A DNA stretch of 64,000 nt, from assembly GCA_910575475.1 (NCBI GenBank), contig CAJTGD010000017.1, positions 1 to 64,000 of the forward strand, given 5' to 3'. Below, piece after piece: positions 1-7,809 of the stretch. Origin of the DNA: Lachnospiraceae bacterium (lineage in GTDB: Bacteria > Bacillota > Clostridia > Lachnospirales > Lachnospiraceae). A program made the translations under genes and the position numbers. Position 1 is the stretch's first letter, and every line of letters begins with the position of its first letter. Under the pieces are notes generated by a model. That model searched no databases, was not told the DNA's origin, and saw nothing but the letters and a program-made list of their open reading frames with translations.

Positions 1-130
1 AAGTAAAGGAGCCGCTTTTTAGCGGCAGCAAGTAATATATGCTTGCGACACCCGCCTTTGAGGCGAGCAGTAACAGAGCCCTTGGGGGCGTTTTTCAAAC
101 CCCCACTTGAAGTGGGGGTTGGTGATTAGT
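1..130 (+). mobile_element. Possible right end of an IS200/IS605-type element (omega-RNA-like)
   Basis: This stretch has no intact gene but several compact hairpins: GCCGC/GCGGC near 11-26 and a CCCCCACTT/AAGTGGGGG hairpin at about 101-118. A short open frame around 40-110 ends inside that hairpin. A coding tail running into a terminal hairpin is the arrangement seen at the 3' ends of tnpB elements, where the right end also gives the guide (omega) RNA. The transposase gene would lie left of the window, so this is inference. It could equally be an ordinary terminator region. Confidence 0.3.
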
Positions 131-769
131 ATGCCCACCTTCCGAAAAAAATATTCAAAAATTTTTTGGAAAGTATTGACAAACACTTATTTCATTCAGT
201 GTAATGAAATACTCTTTTATGAGAAGCACAACCAATTACATATCCTCACAGAATTTGGGAGTACGACTTTACGCCGTACACGCCTGCGGTATGCGAAAAG
301 GAAATACCGCCGCTTCTGAAACTGCTTTGAACTGTCGGCAACAGATAAGCGTAACAGACAGTTTCGACTTTGAATCTCAAAGCCGGTTACATTATTGTGA
401 AACCAAAACCGCAAGGGATAAGTCTATCCTTTTGTATTGGTCGGTACACATTGATGTGCCGGCTTTTTTGCTGCCCAAATGCCGGTTACAACTAAATGAC
501 CGGCTGGATGGGATATGATTTTGCGATAACCTCTTTTTTCGGAGAGTGAGCGGAACAACGCCGCCTGAGATGGGGGCAGGGACAGAAAAACGACATTCAG
601 ACAGACCGGCGGAAAACAACAGATGGTATGCGGCAGAAAGAGTGTCGCATACCGCAGCAAGCAGGGAAACTGTATTGACAGTTTCCGCCCCAACCGGCTT
701 TAAGAGCCGATTGTTCTTTAGGGACACCCTAAAACCCGTTTACAAAATCAAAGGATAGATCATATGTAG
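131..769. other. Structured non-coding region, probable mobile-element boundary
   Basis: No open frame here resembles a protein, but inverted repeats are dense: GTACG/CGTAC near 261-280, GCGGTAT/ATACCGC near 285-310, AACTGTC/GACAGTT near 330-365, TATGCG/CGCATA near 627-651 and GAAACTGT/ACAGTTTC at about 667-687. A promoter-like TTGACA-N18-TGTAAT lies at 176-205. Serial hairpins of this kind are typical of oriT and leader regions upstream of relaxase genes in clostridial conjugative elements, but no relaxase follows here. I infer a remnant or edge of such an element. Confidence 0.35.
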
Positions 770-775
770 ATGATC
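758..775. promoter_or_regulatory. Candidate operator upstream of the BlaI-type regulator
   Basis: GATCAT-N6-ATGATC is a perfect inverted repeat ending 13 bases before the ribosome site of the BlaI-family gene. Regulators of this family usually repress their own promoter by binding short dyads, so this is a plausible autoregulatory site. No clean -35/-10 pair is visible next to it. Confidence 0.3.
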
Positions 776-799
776 ATTCTGAATAGAAGGAGGGTACAC

Positions 800-1216
800 A
801 TGTCGAAAAAGGAAACAGCGCCCAGTGAGAGTGAATGGCAGATCATGGAGGTATTCTGGTCCGCGGGCACGCCCCTGACATCCTCCGAAGTCATACTGAG
901 GCTGAAAGAACACACGGATATGACTCCCAGGATGGTACGGGTACTGATGAACCGTTTGTACCAGAAAAAGCTCCTGAGCTACGTGATCGATGAACATGAC
1001 GCCAGAATTTATATCTATACTCCATTGAAATCCAGAGAGGCCTGTCTGGAAGAGAAGAGCAGGAGATTTGCGGACAGCTATTTTTCCGGCAGCCATGCCA
1101 ATGCGGCAGCGGCGCTGCTGAAACATGCCGTCCTCACAGAAGCACAGATGGAGGAGCTGAAAGGAATCCTGGAAACCAGCAGGGAAAAGAAAACGAGTAA
1201 AGGAAAGGATTTGTGA
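800..1216 (+). CDS. BlaI/MecI/CopY-family transcriptional repressor
   Basis: The protein is 138 aa, a normal length for this family. It has the N-terminal winged helix (start MSKKETAPSESEWQIMEVFW, then the recognition region TPRMVRVLMNRLYQKKLLSY) and a C-terminal helical dimerisation part. ATG 800 is chosen because AGGAGG ends about six bases before it; an in-frame ATG at 770 lacks a site. The stop overlaps the start of an M56 metallopeptidase. This is the standard BlaI-BlaR pairing, in which the peptidase cleaves the repressor after a cell-wall or metal stress signal. No resistance gene lies beside it, so the target is unknown. Confidence 0.85.
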   Translation: MSKKETAPSESEWQIMEVFWSAGTPLTSSEVILRLKEHTDMTPRMVRVLMNRLYQKKLLSYVIDEHDARIYIYTPLKSREACLEEKSRRFADSYFSGSHANAAAALLKHAVLTEAQMEELKGILETSREKKTSKGKDL

Positions 1217-2474
1217 TGGCAGGACAATTGACAGACAGTTGGACACTGAACACCCTGGACTATACCGCCGCATATATTTCTGTGGTGATGGGGCAGTGTG
1301 TCCTGTTCTCTTTTTTCCTGTTTCTTCTGATCCTTCTGCTTCGGCGGATCCTGCCTGGAAAAGCGGTATTTCTAAAAGGATTGCTCTGGGAAATCTTACT
1401 TATAGCGACGTTTTTGGGAAAGCTGAAATTTTTCCACGAGGGACATTTTTTCAGCCGCTGGACGTACCGATGGATCGGGGTTTGCAATGAATCCTGGTGG
1501 GTCAGATACGGCTATCTGCTGGGGATGATATTTTGTGCATTTGCTCTTTTTTCCAGGAGGAGAAGGCTTGACAGACTCGTAAAAGGGATGGAACAGGATC
1601 AGGTGTGCGGGCAAAAAGTCAGAATCCACGAATTTTTACTCGCTCCATTTTCTGCAGGACTGTTTTGCCCCAATATCGTCCTACCGCGGATCCTGCGAAA
1701 GGAACTGGAGGCGGAAGAGCTGGAAATGGTCCTGCTTCATGAGAGAACGCATATCTGGCTGGGGCACCTTTGGTTCTGCCTGCTGTGGGATATCCTGCAG
1801 ATCCTGCTGTGGCCTAATCCGTTCTTTGCGGTATGCAGGAATGATTTTCAGGAAGATCTGGAACAGATCTGCGACCGGGTCACCATTCGGAAAAGCGGCC
1901 GGGATGCTTATGCCTATGGGCTTCTGCTGTTGAAAAATATGCGGCTTCTGAATCCGGAGGCTTCGGAGCTGAAAAGGAAAAATGCGACCATTGCTTTCGC
2001 GGGCACGGATGGGTACAGAGATATAAGGAACAGATTTTCAGGGATTGCATCGTTCACACCTTATCGGAGGGGCGCGGCAGGGGCACTGTGCTTCTTGCGG
2101 GAATTTTTTTGTTGATTTTATATGGCTCTTATCCGCGTTATATGCCGGTACGTGAGATCGCATTGTATCAGGAGCAGGGATCGGGGGAAGCGCAGACGAT
2201 CTTCCTGGAACCCGGAAGCTTTGAGCAGGCATTATCCTGGGATGAGGGATATATTTATATCCGCAGGGCTTCCATGGATCGGCTTCTGGAAGAGCATGGA
2301 ATCGGGGGAGAGCGTTTTTGGATCAGCTTTGGAGGCTATAGGAAGCTGCCCAGTATGGGAGGAAGCAGTAGTATCGTCAATGTGGATTACCGCGGACAGG
2401 AGGAAGAACTGCGCATACCTTATTGGAACAATGAATCCGATTTCTGGTCTGCGCTTTTGAAACAGATGCCCTGA
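1216..2474 (+). pseudogene. BlaR1/MecR1-like M56 antirepressor metallopeptidase, frameshifted
   Basis: The first frame (1216-2115, about 299 aa) has several hydrophobic helices and the zinc motif HERTH in VLLHERTHIWLGHLWF, with a downstream E in FQEDLEQICDR. It stops at 2113. The next transmembrane segment (GIFLLILYGSYPRYM) and about 120 further residues continue in the -1 frame to 2474. A run of seven T at 2104-2110 lies just before the stop, so a one-base loss, a sequencing error or -1 slippage would rejoin the halves into a roughly 420-aa protein. The start overlaps the repressor stop (TGATG), so the two genes are translationally coupled. Confidence 0.8.
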
Positions 2475-2529
2475 TTTGTTTTATTCGTATATGCTTTAAC
2501 GGACAGATTGATAAGAGGAGGATATCACA

Positions 2530-3234
2530 ATGAAATTGAATTTTAATCCCGGAACACAAAATCAGATTTTTCATGCGTACCGCATCAATCAGAGCGCGGC
2601 CGCAAAAACAGGAAAGGCCGCAGGCGCTCAGGCGCAGGAAAGCCGGATGGATCTGGCGTTCATTTCTCCGCAGGGCAGGAAGGGGAGCCTGATCGAAACA
2701 CTCATGAAGCAGAAGATGAGTATCACGGACCAGAAGAACTCTCTGATCAGCTCCGCAAAAAAGGACGGCCGGTCGATGGATTCCATCAAGTCCCAGGTAG
2801 AGGCTTATGAAAAGCAGTTAAAGGAGATTGACCAGCAGATGACGGAGGCCATGGCGAAGGAAATGGAGAAGCAGGCCGGGAAGTCGAAGAAGGATGACGA
2901 TCCGAAGACAGAGCAGGAGATTGAAAACGAAAGGCTGGCAAATGTGATGGACCTGTCCCAGGGTCTGCAGAAGGCGGAAGTGACCGATTCTGTGAAAAAC
3001 AGGGTTGACGGGGAAGCACGTGTGCTGAAGCCGGAGATTGAGCTGGATCAGATGTATAACCCGTCAGCAGACGTTGCAGATAAGGAAGCGAAGCTTGCCG
3101 AACTGGAGGCCCCTTGCCATCAGCCGGTTATCCAGATTCGTTTGACTCGTCCCTCTGATATTCCAGTATGTCTCCCGGCTGGCAGTCCAGCACATCGCAG
3201 ATCTTATCCAGTGTGGAGAACCGGACAGCCTTGA
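2530..3234 (+). CDS. Hypothetical coiled-coil protein, C-terminus probably truncated
   Basis: AGGAGG precedes ATG 2530. The first ~195 residues are charged, helical and coiled-coil-like (repeated K/E/Q, for example KSQVEAYEKQLKEIDQQMTE), with no signal peptide and no recognised domain. From about base 3110 the composition changes abruptly to Pro/Arg/Ser-rich sequence lying antisense to the HTH gene at 3128-3352. I read this as an original 3' end lost at a rearrangement junction, with a fortuitous tail. Function is unknown. Confidence 0.55.
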   Translation: MKLNFNPGTQNQIFHAYRINQSAAAKTGKAAGAQAQESRMDLAFISPQGRKGSLIETLMKQKMSITDQKNSLISSAKKDGRSMDSIKSQVEAYEKQLKEIDQQMTEAMAKEMEKQAGKSKKDDDPKTEQEIENERLANVMDLSQGLQKAEVTDSVKNRVDGEARVLKPEIELDQMYNPSADVADKEAKLAELEAPCHQPVIQIRLTRPSDIPVCLPAGSPAHRRSYPVWRTGQP

Positions 3235-3352
3235 CCTTCCCGGTTTTCAGATTCGAAAGATTTACATTCGAAATACCGACCCGGGCGGCCAGTTCGTTCA
3301 AGGACATTTTCCGGTCGGCCATGACCCGGTCTAATCGTAAGATGATTGACAT
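3128..3352 (-). CDS. Small XRE/YozG-like HTH regulator
   Basis: This 74-aa protein is almost all helix-turn-helix: MSLNELAARVGISNVNLSNL followed by KTGKVKAVRFSTLDKICDVL, the Cro/C1 pattern with a CxxGDIL ending typical of YozG-type regulators. ATG 3352 is preferred to 3358 because GGAGGT lies six bases upstream of it and touches the earlier ATG. The next gene upstream on the same strand is a DUF2975 membrane protein, the usual partner of this small regulator. Its 3' end overlaps the antisense tail of the 2530 ORF. Confidence 0.8.
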   Translation of the reverse strand: MSIILRLDRVMADRKMSLNELAARVGISNVNLSNLKTGKVKAVRFSTLDKICDVLDCQPGDILEYQRDESNESG

Positions 3353-3457
3353 TATCATACCTCCAATCTATAAGGCAGCGTCTTTCGGCGCAAGGATAGG
3401 AACTATCATGAAATCTATTTTTCTCATCCCGCAGGATGCAGAAAAAGCTGCTGTCCG

Positions 3458-4075
3458 TTATAATGTCTCATCGACTTCTTTTTGGAGGGCGCAGCCCCTT
3501 TTATAAATATCGCTGACAAGCAAAAGGATCAGCCCCGTGAGGATCCATGAAATTTCCATAGGATTTTCGAACATAAAATCATGGTCTATGATGAAGGACA
3601 TTCCGCCCTGTAAGATGAGTTTCTTAAAAAAACCGATGAAAATGGCAGTCCTTCCAATCCAACAGATATGTCCGGCAATCTCCGGCATAAACGGAGAATA
3701 GGAGTGTCTCATGATGCGCAGGATCCGATAGCCCTTCCACAGGATGAAAAGCAAGGGCACTTTTTCGGAAACAAGCGTCAGAAGAATAAAGCTTGCGGCA
3801 AACACCTGTCCGTTGACGGTTGCCGTATCCACCGTAAAGGGCAGAAATTCCTTGGGGAACCGCGCAAACGATCCACCCAGAATATAAAACCACAGGTGGC
3901 TTCCTGAGTCCATGATTACCGTCTCAGATGCCGGACGTGACAGAATAGAGGTCAGGCCAGTCAGGAAAATCAATAAATTCCAAATGGATATCAGGAGATA
4001 CACATAATAAACCGCCCTGATCCAGGAGTAATGCCGATATTCGCGTTCTTCTTTACTTCTCTTTTTCCATAACAT
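3458..4075 (-). CDS. DUF2975-family membrane protein
   Basis: About 205 aa with four hydrophobic segments (around residues 25-45, 85-110, 140-160 and 175-195) and short charged loops, matching the DUF2975 layout. ATG 4075 is preferred to 4096 because AAGGAG lies between the two, upstream of 4075. The gene precedes the YozG-like HTH by about 105 bases on the same strand. Such pairs recur in Firmicutes; the regulator probably controls the membrane protein, whose activity is unknown. Confidence 0.7.
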   Translation of the reverse strand: MLWKKRSKEEREYRHYSWIRAVYYVYLLISIWNLLIFLTGLTSILSRPASETVIMDSGSHLWFYILGGSFARFPKEFLPFTVDTATVNGQVFAASFILLTLVSEKVPLLFILWKGYRILRIMRHSYSPFMPEIAGHICWIGRTAIFIGFFKKLILQGGMSFIIDHDFMFENPMEISWILTGLILLLVSDIYKRGCALQKEVDETL

Positions 4076-4295
4076 GATAGAATCAACTCCTTTCATTTTT
4101 TAATTACCCATCGATAAGTTCGTTAGCTTTCTGTTTTTAAAATACCATATGAATATATGAATGTCAATATATATTTAACGATTATCATTAAAATATAAAA
4201 GCTTTACGATAAAATAAAATTGTGAATCTGAAAGTTGGCATACGTAATATTACGTGTTACAATCTGTTTATAATGAGTAGAGGGGAACTATAAAA
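4076..4295. promoter_or_regulatory. AT-rich intergenic region with hicAB promoter and palindromic operator
   Basis: On the plus strand TTGGCA (4235-4240), a 17-base spacer and TACAAT (4258-4263) form a sigma-A promoter. The spacer contains the perfect palindrome ACGTAATATTACGT (4242-4255). HicB antitoxins bind palindromes in their own promoters, so this is the likely operator of the decayed hicAB genes that follow. The rest is AT-rich, with no gene. Confidence 0.5.
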
Positions 4296-4367
4296 ATGCC
4301 AATGACACCACGAGAAATGATAACACATCTTAAAAAGAATGGTTTTAAAGTGGCGGGGCTGAGATAG
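4296..4367 (+). pseudogene. hicA: hicA toxin remnant with internal deletion
   Basis: The 23-codon frame reads MPMTPREMITHLKKNGFKVA then GLR and stop. The beginning matches the HicA double-stranded RNA-binding fold start (KEMIKxLKKNGF). The end matches a typical HicA C-terminus (QAGLR). The middle, including the catalytic-histidine region, is missing without loss of frame. HicA is an mRNA interferase, so this product cannot be active. Confidence 0.65.
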
Positions 4368-4387
4368 TCCTGCTGAACGGAGGCATT

Positions 4388-4555
4388 ATGGTGAATAAAG
4401 TATTTTATCCGGCATTATTTCATAAAGCAGAAGAAGGCGGGTTTTGGATATCATTTCCGGATCTGCCGGAATGGCTAAATGAAGCAGCGATAGCAATGGA
4501 TTTGAATTTTTCTCAGATCCTTCAGGAAGTTCTTATTTCCAAAATAAAGGTATGA
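4388..4555 (+). pseudogene. hicB: hicB antitoxin remnant with internal in-frame deletion
   Basis: The 55-aa frame joins a HicB N-terminus (KVFYPALFHKAEEGGFWISF then PDLPE) directly to a HicB C-terminal DNA-binding tail (WLNEAAIAMDLNFSQILQEV). The 40-70 residues normally between are gone, with frame kept. An AACGGAGG ribosome site precedes it. The C-terminal part might still bind the operator at 4242-4255, but that is speculation. Confidence 0.65.
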
Positions 4556-4612
4556 AAATTCTGTGAATCATTGAGAAAGACTGACCATTGACGGAAAACA
4601 ATATAAAAGAAC

Positions 4613-4661
4613 AGAAAAAAATCACATCCCCTGCCTGAACCGAATCCCAGGCAGGGGATGT
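4613..4661 (-). terminator. Rho-independent terminator of the sigma/DUF4179 operon
   Basis: A perfect 14-bp stem (4624-4637 with 4648-4661, ACATCCCCTGCCTG) encloses a 10-base loop. Read on the minus strand it is followed by a T-rich tract (plus-strand AGAAAAAAATC at 4613-4623). It lies about 30 bases past the stop of the DUF4179 gene. Confidence 0.85.
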
Positions 4662-4692
4662 TTGATGCCCTTCTAAATCGTCACACTGTCCT

Positions 4693-5877
4693 TTACTTTA
4701 CCGGAAATGCCTCATCATTTACAACAATCTCCTGGATCTCATTGATATCTACAATACGGTTGAAAGCCGTCATATACCAGGTTTGCGGATCGCCCACGCC
4801 TCCCAGTACATAGCCGCTGTTTTCGATATGGTTTTCCGCGTCGCTGATCACATAGCTGCTGCCGTCCTGAAAACGGATCTCCAGGTGAGTGAGGTTTACA
4901 GGATCATAGGCATCTGCCTCCGACAGGCCGAGTCCCTTCGACAGATCCACACCGAGGGAAATCGGGGAATAGGTGATATAGCCTTCCAGCTTCTGGACCG
5001 GAATTGCAGGCTGATCGGTCAGCACGATCTCTTCCACCTCAGTTTTGGCATAGAACTCCTCCATTTTCTGGCTCCATTCTTCCTCCGTCCATTCGTCTTT
5101 CTTGACCGACACCTCTTTCAGAGAACCCGGATACTTCGCAATGGAAAGCATCGGGAACACCCCGTCCGGAAGCTGATTGCTCCAAAGAAGATAAGCGGTG
5201 CAGCACATCTTGTCCGCTGTGCTCTTCTCCGTATCCACGTAAATATTGCTGCCGCCGAAGATGTCACCGGTGGTCCCGAAGGAGAAGCCGTAGTTTCTGT
5301 CCTCTGCAAAATAGGCGCCCTTCCGTACATTGGTGTCGGCATCCCCGATCAGCATGGTAACGCCGCCTGAGCGTTCCAGTGTAAATGTAATGACAGCTCC
5401 GTTCTTATCATAGACCATATTTTCGACGGTCAGGGTATGGTCGCCCAGCTTCTTTACGATCGGCTCGCTGATGCACCCGCCTCCGGTCAGGTCCTGTGCC
5501 TGCTGCGGATCCACGGAAACAAATTCCCTGGAAGGGATGGTGACGTCGGTCATCTTTGGAGTTCCATCCTCATTCGTTTTTCCGGTATCGACCTCTGTCT
5601 CGATCACAGGCGTTGATTTTTTTGTGCTGTTCCCGAACATGGCGTCAAAGAAATCCAGATTCGTGGCCGCATAGACGGCTCCCGGCACTGTAAGGCAGGC
5701 GGCCACTGCAATGGCAGCCGCGGCATAGGAAAATCTCCGGCGGCGGGGCGGGCGCTGGCTGCGTTTCTGTTCTGCCCGCAGCATTTTGTAAGTGTCCTGG
5801 ATCCTTTTGTTAACCGTATCCGATACCTGGATATCCTGGCTTAAAATCTCTTTCATTTCTTTTTCTGAAAATCCCAT
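4693..5877 (-). CDS. DUF4179 membrane protein, probable anti-sigma factor
   Basis: The 394-aa protein has a cytoplasmic N-terminus of about 48 residues ending RPPRRRR, one transmembrane helix (about 50-70, FSYAAAAIAVAACLTVPGAV) and a long extracellular beta-rich domain. This is the DUF4179 layout. The gene follows an ECF sigma factor by 23 bases on the same strand, so its N-terminus probably holds that sigma inactive until an envelope signal is sensed. A strong terminator closes the operon. The signal is not evident. Confidence 0.8.
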   Translation of the reverse strand: MGFSEKEMKEILSQDIQVSDTVNKRIQDTYKMLRAEQKRSQRPPRRRRFSYAAAAIAVAACLTVPGAVYAATNLDFFDAMFGNSTKKSTPVIETEVDTGKTNEDGTPKMTDVTIPSREFVSVDPQQAQDLTGGGCISEPIVKKLGDHTLTVENMVYDKNGAVITFTLERSGGVTMLIGDADTNVRKGAYFAEDRNYGFSFGTTGDIFGGSNIYVDTEKSTADKMCCTAYLLWSNQLPDGVFPMLSIAKYPGSLKEVSVKKDEWTEEEWSQKMEEFYAKTEVEEIVLTDQPAIPVQKLEGYITYSPISLGVDLSKGLGLSEADAYDPVNLTHLEIRFQDGSSYVISDAENHIENSGYVLGGVGDPQTWYMTAFNRIVDINEIQEIVVNDEAFPVK

Positions 5878-5900
5878 AGTCTGTCCTCCTTAAAATCTGT

Positions 5901-6395
5901 TTAACATGATAAAACCTGTTCCAGCTTTTTCCGGCCCCTCTGGAGCCTGCTCTTTACCGTATTTTCATTCCATCCCAGGAGCTCCGCGATCTCGCGCACG
6001 TTGAAGCATTCCCCATAATATAGAAGGAATATGGTCCGGTCCTTCTCCGGAAGCTCCCGAATCAGCTCGTAAAACTCATAGTCGCTTTCCAGAAATGTTC
6101 CGGTCTGTTCCTCGGCCTGCTCCATGGAAACGACCCGTTTCTGCTGACGGACCACATCGGTGCAGTGATTGATCAGGATCCGGGTAAGCCATGTCTTAAA
6201 ATAGGAAACGGTTTTCAGCTCTCCGATGTGTTCATAGGCGGAAAGAATCGTGTCCTGTAAGACATCCGCAACGTCCTCTTCATTTTTTAAATAGGTCTTG
6301 GCTACCTTGTAGAGCGCGGTCTTGTATTCCTCGATCAGTTGGATAAATGCATCCGTATCGTGTTTCTGCGCTCTTTTTATCAACAGCATGTTCAA
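5901..6395 (-). CDS. ECF-type RNA polymerase sigma factor
   Basis: The 164-aa protein has sigma region 2 (YKTALYKVAKTYLKNEEDVADVLQDT from about residue 24) and region 4 (LPEKDRTIFLLYYGECFNVREIAELLGWNENTVKSRL from about 114), with no region 1 or 3. I chose TTG 6395 because GAGGTG lies seven bases upstream; an ATG six bases later is possible. It heads an operon with the DUF4179 protein. An ECF-type promoter lies just upstream, implying positive autoregulation. Confidence 0.88.
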   Translation of the reverse strand: MNMLLIKRAQKHDTDAFIQLIEEYKTALYKVAKTYLKNEEDVADVLQDTILSAYEHIGELKTVSYFKTWLTRILINHCTDVVRQQKRVVSMEQAEEQTGTFLESDYEFYELIRELPEKDRTIFLLYYGECFNVREIAELLGWNENTVKSRLQRGRKKLEQVLSC

Positions 6396-6437
6396 ACGTG
6401 TTCACCTCGATTCCTTTGTTTTGTTGTTTTCTACATA

Positions 6438-6467
6438 TTAGACGGAGAAGTGTGTCGTTTGGGTGCA
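6438..6467 (-). promoter_or_regulatory. ECF-type autoregulatory promoter
   Basis: On the minus strand TGCACC, a 17-base spacer and CGTCTAA lie about 45 bases before the sigma-factor start. CGTC in the -10 position is typical of ECF-sigma promoters. I infer that the sigma factor transcribes its own operon. Confidence 0.5.
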
Positions 6468-6559
6468 GGGAAATTCATTTTTTTAAATTAGCTTGTACAA
6501 TGACCAAATGTTCATAGCAACTATTATACAGATAAACCGTAAAAAAAATACAGTATAAC

Positions 6560-6588
6560 TTGAAAAATTTTGCAGATAATCATATAAT
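6560..6588 (+). promoter_or_regulatory. Sigma-A promoter of the AAA ATPase gene
   Basis: TTGAAA (6560-6565), a 17-base spacer and TATAAT (6583-6588) lie 27 bases before the start codon of the OLD-like ATPase. Confidence 0.6.
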
Positions 6589-6615
6589 AGATAAAAAATA
6601 TGGAAGGTGATTATC

Positions 6616-7725
6616 ATGCTAAAGAAATTCAGTGTAGAAAACTTCAAAGGCTTTAAGGATAAGATCACATTCAATATGGGCTCACCGAGCAATTATAGCT
6701 TTAATTCAGAGATGATTGAGAATGGCTGTGTGACCAAAGGGATCATCTATGGTATTAACAGCTGCGGTAAATCCAATCTTGGACTGGCAATCTTTGATAT
6801 GATTACGCATTTGACGGAAAAGCAGAAGCTTCTGCAAAGTTATGATTTCTATCTTAATATGAGCGGAAGAAAGTCATTTGCAGAGTTTGAATATACCTTT
6901 ATGTTTGATGAGCATGAAGTGACTTACCGATACAGTAAAACCGATGTGAATACATTAAAGGGTGAGAGCTTGTCAATTGATGGAAAAGAGGTTATCTTTT
7001 TTGATTTTCTTACAAGAGATGGATTCACATTGCTTGAGGGTTCTGATACCCTGAATGCTTCCATAAAGAGCGAGAGCCCAATCTCACGTGTGAAATATGT
7101 CAACAGTAACTCAATTCTTACAGACAATGTACAGAATCAGATATTTAAGAAATTTATAGATTTTGTAGAACATATGCTCCTGTTCTATTCGCTGGATATC
7201 CGTGGATATGAAGGCTTTATGAATGGAAGCGAAAGTATTGCTGAAGGTATTGTAAATAGTGGAAAAGTACATGATTTTCAGGAGTTTTTGAAAGAGAATG
7301 GAATTGAGTATGAGTTGTTTGGATGCGAGGTTGACGGAAGGAAGGCTATATATTGTCACTTCGATAATAAAGATGCGGATTTCTTTAAGATTGCTTCGAC
7401 TGGAACAAGATCATTAGCATTGTTTTATTACTGGTATATCCGTATGGAGAAGGCATCCTTCGTTTTCATAGATGAGTTTGATGCATTCTATCATTATGAA
7501 TTATCAGAGTCAGTGCAGAAGCGACTCAGAAGAATACCGGGTGTACAGATATTTACAACGACTCATAATACAGATCTTATGAGTAATGACCTTCTCAGGC
7601 CAGACTGCTATTTCTTACTTGAAAATAACAGTATTAAAGCACTTTCAGAGTTGACAGAGAAGGAGCTCCGTCAGGCTCATAATCTTCAGAAAATGTATAA
7701 GGCAGGTGCATTCAATGGCAGATAG
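6616..7725 (+). CDS. OLD/AAA_15-type ATPase, possible defence protein
   Basis: The 369-aa protein starts MLKKFSVENFKGFKDKITF, typical of SMC-like OLD-family ATPases. It has a Walker A-like loop (YGINSCGKSNLG), a signature-like STGTRSLALFYYW and Walker B FVFIDEFDAFYHYE, then the H-loop TTTHNTDLMS. ATG 6616 is used because GGAAGGTG precedes it. Such ATPases usually work with an effector gene downstream in abortive-infection modules. Here an overlapping second frame begins at 7715 but stops after 14 codons, so the effector seems lost. I cannot assign a named defence system. Confidence 0.7.
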   Translation: MLKKFSVENFKGFKDKITFNMGSPSNYSFNSEMIENGCVTKGIIYGINSCGKSNLGLAIFDMITHLTEKQKLLQSYDFYLNMSGRKSFAEFEYTFMFDEHEVTYRYSKTDVNTLKGESLSIDGKEVIFFDFLTRDGFTLLEGSDTLNASIKSESPISRVKYVNSNSILTDNVQNQIFKKFIDFVEHMLLFYSLDIRGYEGFMNGSESIAEGIVNSGKVHDFQEFLKENGIEYELFGCEVDGRKAIYCHFDNKDADFFKIASTGTRSLALFYYWYIRMEKASFVFIDEFDAFYHYELSESVQKRLRRIPGVQIFTTTHNTDLMSNDLLRPDCYFLLENNSIKALSELTEKELRQAHNLQKMYKAGAFNGR

Positions 7726-7759
7726 AGACTATAAGGCATTTAAAGAATCAACTGGATAA
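7715..7759 (+). pseudogene. Stub of the ATPase partner gene
   Basis: ATG 7715 overlaps the ATPase stop by 11 bases, the usual coupling in two-gene ATPase/effector modules. The frame MADRDYKAFKESTG ends at 7759, and no related sequence follows before the response-regulator gene. I infer deletion of the effector, whose type cannot be known from 14 residues. Confidence 0.35.
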
Positions 7760-7809
7760 ACAGCTATGCAAATCAGGAGACAAAAGCAGCAGGAAGGAGA
7801 GGATACATT

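Noticed and set aside
107-758. Several overlapping 60-110 codon frames on both strands
   Set aside because: They lack ribosome sites and protein-like composition and coincide with dense inverted repeats, so they are chance frames in a structured region.
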